From Novosphingobium sp. (lineage in GTDB: Bacteria > Pseudomonadota > Alphaproteobacteria > Sphingomonadales > Sphingomonadaceae), in NCBI GenBank assembly GCA_013822005.1, contig PNJT01000010.1:1-33307 (forward strand): a DNA stretch of 33,307 nucleotides, given 5' to 3'. Position 1 is the first letter of the stretch, and every line of letters begins with the position of its first letter. Shown piece by piece: positions 6,711 through 15,080 of this stretch. A model generated the notes under the pieces. That model was given only the letters and a program-made list of their open reading frames with translations. It made no database searches and had not been told where the DNA came from. The position numbers and the translations under genes were made by a program.

Positions 6711-8201
6711 ATGCAGACAATTTCTCCCGCCGATATCCGGCGCCGAATCGAACGAGACAATCCCTGGTGGAAGGAAGGATTCCGCAGTCCGCAGGAATGG
6801 GCATTGCCGCGCCGCGCCTATTTTCGGTCATTCGCTCGCATGGCCCTGAACGAGCGCATCAAACGCGCGGCTGTGCTGTTGGGGCCGCGCAGGGTAGGCA
6901 AGACCGTCCTCATCAAGCAATTGGTGGCCGAGGCAATCGGGCTAGGCTTTGAACCAAGGGCAATTCTGTATGCGAGCATAGATACGCCCGTTTATGCGGG
7001 TATGCCGCTTGAGCAATTTCTGGAGGAGCTGCCCGATCCACATTCACGCGCACTCGTGATCTTCGACGAGATTCAGTATCTCAAAAACTGGGAAGTGCAC
7101 TTGAAAGATGTGGTCGACAGCTATCCAAACCTGAAAATTGTCGCAAGTGGTTCAGCTGCAGCAGCACTGCGTCTGAAATCCCAGGAATCTGGCGCCGGTC
7201 GGTTTAGCGAATTCATGCTTCCGCCTTTGACTTTCCAGGAATTCCTTCAGTTCATTGGAAGGGAAGGCGATCTGATTCGATTGGACCAATCGAGTGAGAA
7301 GCCGGTCGAAGCTATCGATATCGATGCACTTAACGTGGCGTTCATTGACTACCTCAACTTTGGGGGGTTTCCGGAAGCCGTGCTCAACCCGGACATTCGA
7401 GAAGATCCTGAACAGTTTGTCAGAAATGACATCATCGACAAGGTCCTGCTGAAAGACCTTCCTGCACTATACGGCATCAATGACATTCAAGAGCTGAACA
7501 AGCTATTCTCGTTCTTGGCCTATAATGCGGGAAATGAAGCAAACCTTGAAGGAATTTCACGAGAGTGTGGCTTGGCCAAGCCAACTATCAAGAAGTATAT
7601 TGAATATCTTGAGAGTGCATTCTTGATAATCAAGGTAACGACTGTTGACCAAAATTGCCGCTCGATGCAACGCGAACGAAATTTCAAGGTTTATCTAAAC
7701 AACCCATCGATGCGGGCGGCGCTGTTTGGCCCAGTCAGCGATGGCGACGAGGCCTTGATTGGCAGACTTGCTGAATCCGCAATTTTTGCGCAGTGGCAGC
7801 ATTCAACCAACGCGCGCCAACTTCGTTATGCTCGTTGGCGAGATGGCGAAGTGGATATGGTCTACCTCGACCGAGCACGCCAAAAACCGCACTGGGCGGT
7901 TGAGATAAAATGGAGCGATCGACCAAGGACCGATCCATCCATGTTGGGTAGCTTAAGGTTGTTGACGCAAACGAATTCGACGATTTCATCACTTAGGCTG
8001 ACGAGCAAGACGATCCACTCGACGTTGAAAATCGGAGATATTCTGGCGCGATGGACTCCCACCGCGCTCTATTGCTTCATCGTCGGCCGCAACACGGCAC
8101 ATGAACGAGGCCTAGTACTCGACATGGAGATCGACGCGGCAGAGGATCTCTCGAACGACCAGCAGGAACTGTTTGCAGACCCACCTTCGGAATCCCCTTG
8201 A
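6711..8201 (+). CDS. AAA_14 ATPase with C-terminal DUF4143 domain
   Basis: The 496-residue protein starts with a wing segment, then an AAA_14 ATPase: Walker A GPRRVGKT at 58-65, Walker B LVIFDE at 115-120, and a sensor-like ASGS near 145-148. LPPLTFQEFLQF (about 172-183) is the hallmark that leads into DUF4143. Near the C-terminus E380-V-D382 and E398-I-K400 form a PD-(D/E)xK-like pair (GEVDMVY, AVEIKW), so a nuclease-fold tail is plausible. Proteins of this architecture are common, scattered among genomes, and mostly uncharacterised. Base composition is clearly lower in GC than the neighbours, with many A/T-ending codons. No good ribosome-binding site precedes the ATG. This suggests horizontal acquisition. 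It is convergent with rpoN. Confidence 0.85.
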   Translation: MQTISPADIRRRIERDNPWWKEGFRSPQEWALPRRAYFRSFARMALNERIKRAAVLLGPRRVGKTVLIKQLVAEAIGLGFEPRAILYASIDTPVYAGMPLEQFLEELPDPHSRALVIFDEIQYLKNWEVHLKDVVDSYPNLKIVASGSAAAALRLKSQESGAGRFSEFMLPPLTFQEFLQFIGREGDLIRLDQSSEKPVEAIDIDALNVAFIDYLNFGGFPEAVLNPDIREDPEQFVRNDIIDKVLLKDLPALYGINDIQELNKLFSFLAYNAGNEANLEGISRECGLAKPTIKKYIEYLESAFLIIKVTTVDQNCRSMQRERNFKVYLNNPSMRAALFGPVSDGDEALIGRLAESAIFAQWQHSTNARQLRYARWRDGEVDMVYLDRARQKPHWAVEIKWSDRPRTDPSMLGSLRLLTQTNSTISSLRLTSKTIHSTLKIGDILARWTPTALYCFIVGRNTAHERGLVLDMEIDAAEDLSNDQQELFADPPSESP

Positions 8202-8212
8202 TGCTATGCTCG

Positions 8213-9700
8213 TCAGCGCGCTCCCGCAATCGCCTTTTGTCGGCGCCGCTGCACCGATGAGCCAAGCCCGATCGCCTCGCGGTACTTGGCCACCGTGCGG
8301 CGGGCGAGGTCGAAGCCTTTTTCCTTGAGCAGATCGACCAGCGTATCGTCGCTGAGGATCGCCTTGGGGTCCTCTGCGTCGATCAGCGCCTTGATTGCCG
8401 CCTTGACCGCGCTGGCCGAAGCCCCGCCCTCGCCATCGACCGCGCCGACGCCCGAGGTGAAGAAGTACTTGAGCTCGAAAGTCCCGCGCTCGCAGGCCAG
8501 GTACTTGTTCGAAGTGACCCGGCTGACAGTCGATTCGTGCATTTCGATCGCCTCGGCCACCGCGCGCAGGGTCATGGGCCTGAGCTGCGAGACGCCGTGG
8601 CGGAAGAACTGGTCCTGCTGCTTCACAATCTCGCTGGCGACCTTGAGGATTGTCCTGGCGCGCTGGTCGAGCGCCTTGATCAGCCAGTTGGCATCGGCCA
8701 GCTTGTCCGACAGCCAGCCGCGCGCTTCCTTGTCGTCGAGGCTGCCTTTCATTTCGACATAGTAGCTGCGGTTGACGATCAGCCGCGGCAAGGTGGCCTG
8801 GTTGAGGCTCACGTCCCAGCCGCCATCGCTGCGCGCGGTGATCAGGATGTCGGGGGTCACCGGCTCGCCCCCGCCGCTGGCAAAGCGCAGGCCCGGCTTG
8901 GGGTCATAGCCGCGCAGTTCGGACAGCATGTCGGCAAAGTCTTCGTCGTCCACCCCGCACATTCGCTTGAGTCGGGGCAGCTCGCCCTTGCCGAGCAGTT
9001 CGAGGTTGTCGAGCAGGCGCGCCATGCAGGGGTCGTAGCGGTCGGCCTCCTTCGCTTGCAGTGCCAGGCATTCACCCAGGCTGCGCGCGCCGACCCCGGT
9101 GGGATCGAGCGTCTGGACCAGCGCCAGGGCCTGCTCGGCCTCATCGACATCGACCCCCAGTTCGGCTGCCACTTCGCGCAAGGGGACCGGCAGGTAGCCG
9201 GCCTCGTCAAGCTGGTCGGCGAGGTGCCGGGCGATGAAGGCCATGCGCGGATCGCGGGTCGCCGCGCCGATCTGCATGTGGAGGTGTTCGGCCAGCGTCG
9301 CCGCGCTAGCGGCGCGCTCGTCGATCCCGGGGCCGTCCTCGCCGCCACTGGCAAAGCGCAGTTCGGCCCCCCATTCGCCGTCCCCGGTATCGCGATCGAG
9401 GTCGAGCGCGCTGCGATCCACATCGAGCGGGCGGTCGTCCTCGGCCTTGCCTTCGCCGATCAGCTGATCGACCGGCGAGCTTTCCAGAGTGGTGCGGCGC
9501 GGCTCGGTCTCATCGACCACCGCCGCCTCGACCGGCACCCCATCGCCCAGTTCGAGCAAGGGATTGGCGTCGAGCGCATCGCCGATGAACGTCTCGATCT
9601 CAAGGTTCGACAGCGCCAGCAGCTTGATCGCCTGCTGCAGCTGGGGCGTCATCACCAGCGATTGCGATTGCCGTAAGTCGAGGCGGGGGCCGATTGCCAT
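8213..9700 (-). CDS. rpoN: RNA polymerase sigma-54 factor
   Basis: The 495-residue protein has the three parts of sigma-54. An N-terminal Q-rich activator-binding region begins LDLRQSQSLVMTPQLQQAIKLL. An acidic linker follows (about 60-130), then the core-binding domain and a C-terminal DNA-binding part. The helix-turn-helix segment includes MTLRAVAEAIEMHESTVSRV, and the RpoN box ARRTVAKYRE is complete at about residues 466-475. The frame is open upstream to 9973, but the family start MAIGPRLDLRQSQ fixes the ATG at 9700, with AGGCGG as ribosome-binding site. lptB lies upstream on the same strand, an arrangement common in proteobacteria. A small hairpin overlaps the ribosome-binding site. Confidence 0.95.
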   Translation of the reverse strand: MAIGPRLDLRQSQSLVMTPQLQQAIKLLALSNLEIETFIGDALDANPLLELGDGVPVEAAVVDETEPRRTTLESSPVDQLIGEGKAEDDRPLDVDRSALDLDRDTGDGEWGAELRFASGGEDGPGIDERAASAATLAEHLHMQIGAATRDPRMAFIARHLADQLDEAGYLPVPLREVAAELGVDVDEAEQALALVQTLDPTGVGARSLGECLALQAKEADRYDPCMARLLDNLELLGKGELPRLKRMCGVDDEDFADMLSELRGYDPKPGLRFASGGGEPVTPDILITARSDGGWDVSLNQATLPRLIVNRSYYVEMKGSLDDKEARGWLSDKLADANWLIKALDQRARTILKVASEIVKQQDQFFRHGVSQLRPMTLRAVAEAIEMHESTVSRVTSNKYLACERGTFELKYFFTSGVGAVDGEGGASASAVKAAIKALIDAEDPKAILSDDTLVDLLKEKGFDLARRTVAKYREAIGLGSSVQRRRQKAIAGAR

Positions 9701-9712
9701 GTGCCTGATCCG

Positions 9713-9730
9713 CCTCAGCCAAGGCTGAGG
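9713..9730 (-). promoter_or_regulatory. hairpin overlapping the rpoN ribosome-binding site
   Basis: CCTCAGCC-AA-GGCTGAGG is a perfect palindrome 13 bp upstream of the rpoN start. On the mRNA its 3' edge covers part of the AGGCGG ribosome-binding site (9710-9715), so it may reduce rpoN translation. The 2-nt loop means one or two pairs must open in RNA. Regulation is inferred. Confidence 0.4.
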
Positions 9731-9733
9731 CTG

Positions 9734-9825
9734 GCGCCACCCACCACCCCGCTCCCCCGGCCCAACCACCCACAGGGTACCATAAATGGGTGGTTGGGCC
9801 GGGGGAGCGGGATGGTGGGTGGCGC
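9734..9825. repeat. 39-bp-arm palindrome between lptB and rpoN
   Basis: Arms at 9734-9772 and 9787-9825 are complementary over 39 bp with one mismatch, with a 14-bp loop. The stem is built of CCACCC, GCTCCCCCGGCCC and AACCACCCA and their complements. It lies in the intercistronic part of a presumed lptB-rpoN transcript. There is no T-run, so it is not a classic terminator. It may attenuate, stabilise or direct cleavage of the message, or be a dispersed repeat. Confidence 0.8.
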
Positions 9826-9857
9826 GAGGACATCCGCAGGATGGCCGATCAACGCAG

Positions 9858-10637
9858 TCATAACGTGAAGCCCTCTCCCAGGTAGAGGCGGCGCACGTTC
9901 TCGTCCTTGACCAGGTCCTCGGGGCTGCCTGCGAACAGCACTTGCCCGCCATAGATGATGCAGGCGCGGTCAACGATGTCGAGCGTTTCGCGCACGTTGT
10001 GATCGGTGATCAGGACCCCGATCCCGCGGGCCTTGAGGTCCTTCACCAGGTCGCGGATGTCGCTGATCGAGAGCGGGTCGATCCCCGCGAAAGGCTCGTC
10101 GAGCAGCATGATCGAAGGCTTGGCGGCCAGCGCCCGGGCAATTTCGCAGCGGCGGCGCTCGCCCCCCGACAGCGCCATGGCCGGGCTGGCGCGAAGGCGG
10201 GTGAGGCCGAATTCGCCCAGCAGCCGCTCCAGTTCCTCGGCGCGGGTGGCGGCGTCGGGTTCGACCAGTTCGAGCACGCAGGAAATGTTCTGCTCAACCG
10301 TCAGCCCGCGAAAGATCGAGGTTTCCTGCGGCAGGTAACCCAGCCCCAGGATCGCGCGGCGGTACATCGGCAGCTTGGTGACATCAACCTCGTCCATCAG
10401 GATCCGGCCCGAATCCGGCTTCACCAGCCCCATGATCGAGTAGAAGCAGGTTGTCTTGCCCGCGCCGTTGGGGCCCAGGAGACCCAGCACTTCGCCCTTG
10501 CCGACCGACAGCGAGATATCGGTCAGCACCGCGCGCTTGTCGTAAGACTTGGCAATCGACACCACTTCAAGCCCGCCTTGCGGGATCGGCTGGGACGCGC
10601 TGATGGTCGGGGCGGGATGGGTCTCGGTCGTGGTCAT
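9858..10637 (-). CDS. lptB: LPS export ABC transporter ATP-binding protein
   Basis: The 259-residue protein is a single ABC ATPase. Walker A is GPNGAGKT, the Q-loop is in LGYLPQETSIFRGLTVEQN (diagnostic for LptB), the signature is LSGGERRR, Walker B is IMLLDEPFAGIDP, and the switch histidine is in ITDHN. LptB powers the LptB2FG complex that extracts lipopolysaccharide from the inner membrane. Residues 1-22 are a polar extension before the domain. The frame is open far upstream (to 11234), but that part is antisense to other genes; the ATG at 10637 is chosen although its ribosome-binding site is weak. The usual lptC-lptA partners are not upstream; the next gene is divergent. Confidence 0.93.
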   Translation of the reverse strand: MTTTETHPAPTISASQPIPQGGLEVVSIAKSYDKRAVLTDISLSVGKGEVLGLLGPNGAGKTTCFYSIMGLVKPDSGRILMDEVDVTKLPMYRRAILGLGYLPQETSIFRGLTVEQNISCVLELVEPDAATRAEELERLLGEFGLTRLRASPAMALSGGERRRCEIARALAAKPSIMLLDEPFAGIDPLSISDIRDLVKDLKARGIGVLITDHNVRETLDIVDRACIIYGGQVLFAGSPEDLVKDENVRRLYLGEGFTL

Positions 10638-10708
10638 CACGGTAGGATTTAGGTCCTCGATTCCGTCTCGGCAAGCGTGCAAGCGGCAAACTGGCAGGTT
10701 TCTTGCAC

Positions 10709-10726
10709 GGCCTGGTTTGTCAGGCC
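10709..10726. repeat. small palindrome in the lptB upstream region
   Basis: GGCCTG-GTTTGT-CAGGCC is a perfect 6-bp inverted repeat between the divergent starts of lptB and the membrane-protein gene. It could be a protein-binding site or a leader hairpin. Nothing further can be said. Confidence 0.3.
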
Positions 10727-10811
10727 CTGCGCGTGAATGCTTAACGACCCTTGCCTGCACGGCCTTTCGGTGTTTTACTCGGTGCCGGGGATAGTGAGAG
10801 AGGGCTGGGCC

Positions 10812-11192
10812 ATGGCAAAAGCATGGAACGAACCGGGGGCCGCTGCGCACAGGCAGGCAAAGGTGGTCGATTGGCGCAAGAAGATGAGCGACAACATCGC
10901 TTATGCACTGCTGGTCTATACCGCCTTGCAGATTTTTGTGACGATGGGCGCGCTCGACGGCAAGAGCGGATCGATGCTGCCCTATGTGGCGCTGATCATC
11001 CTGGTCGCCGGGATCATCCCGGCCTGCCGCTGGTTTGAGCGGCGCTGGAACCGGCTGAGCGATCTGCAGGCCGCCGATCCCGAATTTGCCAGCTATTTTC
11101 GCCGCGACCGGATCTGGCTGTGGGTGCTGGCGATCGGGCTGCCGTTCGTGGTCACTTTGATGTTCAAGGGATTGGCGCTGGCCTTCACCTGA
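10812..11192 (+). CDS. small conserved membrane protein of unknown function
   Basis: The 126-residue protein has a charged N-terminus (to about residue 30). Helices follow at about 33-50 (NIAYALLVYTALQIFVTMG), about 57-73 (LPYVALIILVAGIIPA) and about 103-123 (IWLWVLAIGLPFVVTLMF). A positively charged loop lies between the last two (RWFERRWNRLSD). I do not recognise the family. The frame is open 25 codons further upstream, but GAGAGGG sits 8 bp before the ATG at 10812, which is chosen. It diverges from lptB and precedes pmbA by 62 bp. Confidence 0.7.
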   Translation: MAKAWNEPGAAAHRQAKVVDWRKKMSDNIAYALLVYTALQIFVTMGALDGKSGSMLPYVALIILVAGIIPACRWFERRWNRLSDLQAADPEFASYFRRDRIWLWVLAIGLPFVVTLMFKGLALAFT

Positions 11193-11254
11193 TTGCGCTT
11201 TCCCGTCAGGCTCCCTAGATCGGCGGCTTACCACCGCCGGAGTAACCCTTTTTC

Positions 11255-12601
11255 ATGCTTAGCCCATCCGCCGCCCAGGATCGCGCCGCGGCGCTGATCG
11301 ATTTTGCTCGCCGTGCCGGGGCGGACGCCGCCGACGCCGTCTATTCGGGCGAGGCCAGCGAGACCGTGCAGGTCCGCCTTGGCGCGCTGGAAGAGGTCGA
11401 GCGTTCCGAAAGCGAGCACCTGGGCCTGCGGGTCTTCGTCGGCAAAGGCTCGGCCTCGATCGGGTCGAGCGATCTTTCCGATGCGGCGCTCCAGGAATTG
11501 GCCAGCCGCGCCGTGGCCATGGCCCGCCTCGCGCCTGAAGACGCCTATGCCGGGCTTGCCCCCGAAGAGCGCCTCCTGCGCGCGGACTTGCCCGAACTGG
11601 ACCTGACCGACAGCGCCGAGCCCGGCCCAGCAAGCTTGCGTGAACTGGCGCTGGCCGCCGAAGATGCCGCGCGCGCGGTGCCGGGGGTGACCAACAGCGA
11701 AGGCGCGGGCGCCAGCGCGGGTGCGCGTTCGCTCGCGCTGGTCACCAGCCACGGGTTTGCCGGGGCCTATGGCGGAACCAGCCGCCAGGTCAGCGCGACC
11801 ATGATCGCGGGCGAGGGATCGGGCATGCAGCGCGACTATGCCTGGCGCGCCTCGCATCACCAGGCCGACCTGCCCGCGGCGGAAGAGATCGGCCAGCTGG
11901 CGGGCGAGCGCGCGGTGGCGCGGCTCGATCCCGGCCGGGTCAAGAGCGGTCCGATGCCGGTGGTCTTCGATCCGCGCGTCGGCGGCTCGCTGATCGCGCA
12001 CCTGGCCGGCGCAATCAGCGGCAATGCGATCGCCCGGCGTGCCAGCTTTCTGCTGGACAAGGATCTGGCCCAGGTCTTCGCGAAAGGTATCGCAATCATC
12101 GACGATCCGCTGCGCCCGCGCGGGCCGAGCTCGCGCCCGTTCGATGGCGAAGGCTTGCCGGTGGCGCAGCGCAAGCTGGTCGAGGACGGCCGGCTCACCG
12201 GCTGGCTGATGGACAGCGCCGCCGCGCGGCAATTGGGCGGCGAGCCGACCGGCCACGCGGTGCGCGGCGCGGGCGGATCGCCCGGCGTCGGGGCCAGCAA
12301 CCTCCATCTTGTGGCTGGCACGATGTCGGTGGCCGAACTGATCGCCGATATCGCCGAGGGCGTGCTGGTGACCGAACTGATCGGCCAGGGCGTGAATGGA
12401 GTAACCGGCGACTACAGCCGCGGCGCTTCGGGCTTCCGGATCGTCAAAGGCGCTATTGCCGGGCCGATTGCGGAGTTTACCGTGGCCGGGAACCTGCTCG
12501 ACATGTTCGCGGCGCTGACCCCGGCGAACGACCTTGAATGGCACCGCAGCGTCAATGTGCCGACGATCCGGGTCGATGGCATGACCGTCGCGGGGGATTA
12601 G
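11255..12601 (+). CDS. pmbA: TldD/PmbA-family protease subunit PmbA
   Basis: The 448-residue protein matches PmbA (TldE) in length and order of motifs: SETVQVRLGALEEVERSESEHLGLRV near the N-terminus, a glycine-rich central part, and the C-terminal GVNGVTGDYSRGASGFRI followed by NLLDMFAALTPAND. PmbA pairs with TldD, which holds the catalytic HExxxH; that motif is absent here, as expected for this subunit. The complex degrades unfolded or short peptides and matures modified peptides such as microcins. No tldD is visible in the window. The gene ends in a strong bidirectional terminator shared with the convergent ppa. Confidence 0.9.
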   Translation: MLSPSAAQDRAAALIDFARRAGADAADAVYSGEASETVQVRLGALEEVERSESEHLGLRVFVGKGSASIGSSDLSDAALQELASRAVAMARLAPEDAYAGLAPEERLLRADLPELDLTDSAEPGPASLRELALAAEDAARAVPGVTNSEGAGASAGARSLALVTSHGFAGAYGGTSRQVSATMIAGEGSGMQRDYAWRASHHQADLPAAEEIGQLAGERAVARLDPGRVKSGPMPVVFDPRVGGSLIAHLAGAISGNAIARRASFLLDKDLAQVFAKGIAIIDDPLRPRGPSSRPFDGEGLPVAQRKLVEDGRLTGWLMDSAAARQLGGEPTGHAVRGAGGSPGVGASNLHLVAGTMSVAELIADIAEGVLVTELIGQGVNGVTGDYSRGASGFRIVKGAIAGPIAEFTVAGNLLDMFAALTPANDLEWHRSVNVPTIRVDGMTVAGD

Positions 12602-12603
12602 AA

Positions 12604-12637
12604 AAAATCCTCCCCGAGCAAGCTCGAGGAGGATTTT
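12604..12637. terminator. bidirectional terminator between pmbA and ppa
   Basis: AAAATCCTCCCCGAGC (12604-12619) pairs with GCTCGAGGAGGATTTT (12622-12637) with one mismatch. An A-run on the left and a T-run on the right give a terminator in both directions, fitting the convergent pmbA and ppa stops. Confidence 0.85.
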
Positions 12638-12640
12638 CAC

Positions 12641-13174
12641 CTACTTCTGCGCTTCATACCGCGCGATGCATTCCAGCACGATCCGCTTGGCATCCTCGGC
12701 ATCACCCCATTTGCCGATCCGCACCCACTTTTCGGGTTCAAGGTCTTTGTAGTGGGTAAAAAAGTGCTCGATCTGGGCGAGCACGATCGAGGGCAGGTCC
12801 TTCTGCTCGCCGATGTCCGAATAGTACGGGAAGGTCGAATCGACCGGCACGCAGATCAGCTTTTCGTCGCCGCCGTGTTCGTCTTCCAGGTTCAGCACCC
12901 CGACCGGGCGGGCGCGTACCACGCAGCCCGGCACGAACGGCGAACGCGCGATCACCAGCGCGTCAAGCGGGTCGCCGTCGTCGGACAGGGTGTGCGGGAT
13001 AAAGCCGTAATTGGCCGGATAGCGCATCGGCGTGTGCAGGATCCGGTCAACGAACAGCGCCCCCGATTCCTTGTCGAATTCGTACTTCACCGGCTCGCCG
13101 CCGACGGGCACTTCGATGATCACGTTGAGGCTCTCGGGCGGGTTGTCGCCCACGGGGATTTTTTCAATACGCAT
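12641..13174 (-). CDS. ppa: inorganic pyrophosphatase
   Basis: The 177-residue protein is a family I soluble pyrophosphatase, which hydrolyses PPi to phosphate and so pulls biosynthetic reactions forward. The metal-binding signature D-G-D-P-L-D is at D66, D68 and D71. Other family segments are IIEVPVGGEPVKYEFDK at the N-terminus, MRYPANYGFIPHT before the signature, and FFTHYKDLEPEKWV near the C-terminus. Length is normal for the hexameric bacterial enzyme. The frame is open upstream to 13453, but the family start MRIEKIP sets the ATG at 13174. It is transcribed alone. Confidence 0.96.
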   Translation of the reverse strand: MRIEKIPVGDNPPESLNVIIEVPVGGEPVKYEFDKESGALFVDRILHTPMRYPANYGFIPHTLSDDGDPLDALVIARSPFVPGCVVRARPVGVLNLEDEHGGDEKLICVPVDSTFPYYSDIGEQKDLPSIVLAQIEHFFTHYKDLEPEKWVRIGKWGDAEDAKRIVLECIARYEAQK

Positions 13175-13262
13175 GGCGGACCCTTTAGGCCGCTTCATGC
13201 TGCACCGCAACAACGACCTTGGCAGCAGGCGTGGAGTCTGATGATGCTTCCAGGGCGCACAA

Positions 13263-13289
13263 AGCCCCTCCCCACAGGGGAGGGGGGCT
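13263..13289. repeat. GC-rich hairpin, CCCCTCCCC family (copy 1)
   Basis: AGCCCCTCCCC, loop ACA, then GGGGAGGGG followed by GGCT. The same core recurs twice before prfA, so this is a small dispersed family. It lies in the 318-bp gap between the divergent ppa and hisS genes (13175-13492), which otherwise shows only non-coding sequence and presumed promoters. Confidence 0.65.
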
Positions 13290-13492
13290 ATCCGCGTCAA
13301 CCTCAAATCATCACGCTCTGCGCTCTCACTACTACTTCGCCGTGGGCATCGGCCGACTGGGCATGAGCAACTGGTCCAGCCCGGTCGGCGCGGTCTCCGG
13401 TGCGGCGCGTTCCAGCCAGGGCCAGCGCGCCATGGCGCAAGATTCGACCGCACCCTTTTCGACCAAGGCCAAACAGGCTAGGGCCCAGCGCC

Positions 13493-14791
13493 ATGAGCAC
13501 ACCGCAAGCCATTCCCAAAGCGATCCGGGGAACCCAGGACATTTTCGGTCCCGATGCCGAGGCTTTCGCGCATGTCGTCGAGACCTTCGAGCGCGTGCGC
13601 AAGCTCTACCGCTTTCGCCGGATCGAAATGCCGGTGTTCGAAAAGACCGAGGTGTTCTCGCGCAGCATTGGCGAGACCACCGATGTGGTTTCGAAGGAAA
13701 TGTACAGCTTCGAGGATCGCGGCGGCGAAAGCCTGACGCTGCGGCCGGAGTTTACCGCCGGGATTTGCCGCGCCTACCTCACCAACGGCTGGCAGCAGCA
13801 CGCGCCCTTGAAGGTTGCGACGCACGGGCCGCTGTTCCGCTACGAGCGCCCGCAAAAGGGCCGCTACCGCCAGTTCCACCAGCTTGACGCCGAGATCCTG
13901 GGCGCGGGCGAGCCGCAGGCCGATGTCGAGTTGTTGGTGCTGGCCGACCAGTTGCTCAAGGAACTGGGCATTTCGGACGGCGTGACCCTGATGCTCAACA
14001 CGCTGGGCGATGCCGAGAGCCGCGATGCCTGGCGCGCCGCGCTGGTCGAATACTTCCGCGCGGTTCGGGCTGAGCTTTCGGAAGACTCGCAGGACCGGCT
14101 GGAGCGCAATCCCTTGCGGATCCTCGACAGCAAGGACCCGCGCGACAAGGCCTACGTGGCCGATGCCCCGAAGATCGACGACTTTCTGTCGGGCGAAGCG
14201 CAGGACTTCTTCGGTAAGGTCACTTCGGGGCTGGATGCCGCCGGCGTCGCCTGGACCCGCGCGCCTTCATTGGTCCGCGGGCTCGACTATTACCGCCACA
14301 CCGCCTTCGAATTCGTCACCGACCGGTTGGGTGCGCAAGGCACCGTGCTCGGCGGCGGGCGCTATGACGGGCTGATGGAGAGTTTAGGCGGGCCGTTTAC
14401 GCCTGCGGTTGGGTGGGCTGCGGGGATCGAGCGATTGGCGATGCTTGTTGGGGAAGTTCCTCGTGAACCGCTTATCGCCGTTATTCCCGACAATCCATCG
14501 CTTGAAGGTGAGGCAATTAACGTTGCTTATCGGCTTCGAAAGGAGGGCTTTGCTGCGACTATCGCCTATAAGGGAAATGCGAAGCGGCATGCTGAGGTGG
14601 CGCGCAAACACGGTGCGGACGCGGCCCTTTATGTCCGAGCAGACAGACCAATAGCAGACGAATATGGCACTGCTCCACGTTACCACCTGACTCAGCTTAG
14701 GCCGGACCCTGACCGCAAGTTCGTGGCCAGAGTGCTGAAAGCGATCGGGCCTGGACTGGGCGGAATCAGCGGTGGATTTGACTTCGAGTGA
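13493..14791 (+). CDS. hisS: histidyl-tRNA synthetase
   Basis: The 432-residue class II synthetase opens with [12 protein letters not shown]. Motif 2 is [19 protein letters not shown], the histidine-specific loop is [13 protein letters not shown], and motif 3 is in [12 protein letters not shown]. The C-terminal anticodon-binding domain covers about residues 325-415 (LIAVIPDNP... ALYVRADRP). The first 295 codons use the GC-ending style of the genome. From about 14375 the style changes abruptly to TTA, CGA, CCA, GGA, GTT and CTT codons while the frame stays intact. The tail [12 protein letters not shown] is also unusual. This suggests that the 3' end was replaced by recombination. The ATG at 13493 gives the family start. 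Confidence 0.94.
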   Translation: MSTPQAIPKAIRGTQDIFGPDAEAFAHVVETFERVRKLYRFRRIEMPVFEKTEVFSRSIGETTDVVSKEMYSFEDRGGESLTLRPEFTAGICRAYLTNGWQQHAPLKVATHGPLFRYERPQKGRYRQFHQLDAEILGAGEPQADVELLVLADQLLKELGISDGVTLMLNTLGDAESRDAWRAALVEYFRAVRAELSEDSQDRLERNPLRILDSKDPRDKAYVADAPKIDDFLSGEAQDFFGKVTSGLDAAGVAWTRAPSLVRGLDYYRHTAFEFVTDRLGAQGTVLGGGRYDGLMESLGGPFTPAVGWAAGIERLAMLVGEVPREPLIAVIPDNPSLEGEAINVAYRLRKEGFAATIAYKGNAKRHAEVARKHGADAALYVRADRPIADEYGTAPRYHLTQLRPDPDRKFVARVLKAIGPGLGGISGGFDFE

Positions 14792-14814
14792 GCGTGAGGG
14801 CCCCACACCTTACC

Positions 14815-14953
14815 CGTCACCCTGAACTTGTTTCAGGGTCCATTTCTCCCCGCAGCCCAAAGCTCTGTGGGGCAGCAAGGCCCCGCCGTTTCGGCCCCTC
14901 CGCCACCTCCGGGCTAACCGCACGATGGACCCTGAAACAAGTTCAGGGTGACG
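14815..14953. repeat. 29-bp perfect inverted repeat downstream of hisS (TTTCAGGGT family)
   Basis: Arms at 14815-14843 and 14925-14953 are perfectly complementary over 29 bp. Each arm is itself a near-palindrome (ACCCTGAACTTGTTTCAGGG). This sequence type is a very frequent dispersed palindrome in sphingomonad genomes (recalled, not searched). The 81 bp between the arms show no gene. Confidence 0.85.
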
Positions 14954-14981
14954 AACGGTGCTTTGAAGGTCTTTCTTATAG

Positions 14982-15002
14982 CCCTTCCCCGCTGGGGAAG
15001 GG
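14982..15002. repeat. GC-rich hairpin, CCCCTCCCC family (copy 2)
   Basis: CCCTTCCCC-GCT-GGGGAAGGG is a perfect 9-bp stem. It is close in sequence to the hairpins at 13263 and 15045. Confidence 0.6.
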
Positions 15003-15044
15003 TTGGGATGGGGGTTCCACGCCAGCATTGAGCCCCCACCCCCA

Positions 15045-15069
15045 GCCCCTCCCCGCTGGGGAGGGGGGC
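15045..15069. repeat. GC-rich hairpin, CCCCTCCCC family (copy 3), next to the prfA ribosome-binding site
   Basis: GCCCCTCCCC-GCT-GGGGAGGGG with two extra G then C. It ends one base before AGGAG (15071-15075), the ribosome-binding site of prfA, so it could influence translation if it is in the leader. Confidence 0.6.
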
Positions 15070-15080
15070 AAGGAGCTGTC

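Noticed and set aside
13303..13602. Minus-strand 99-codon frame upstream of ppa as an extra gene
   Set aside because: It overlaps the hisS start and has no motif, ribosome-binding site or conserved appearance.
14815..15069. CRISPR-like spacing of repeats before prfA
   Set aside because: The repeats are palindromic pairs of different families with no regular spacers or repeated unit length, and no cas genes are present.
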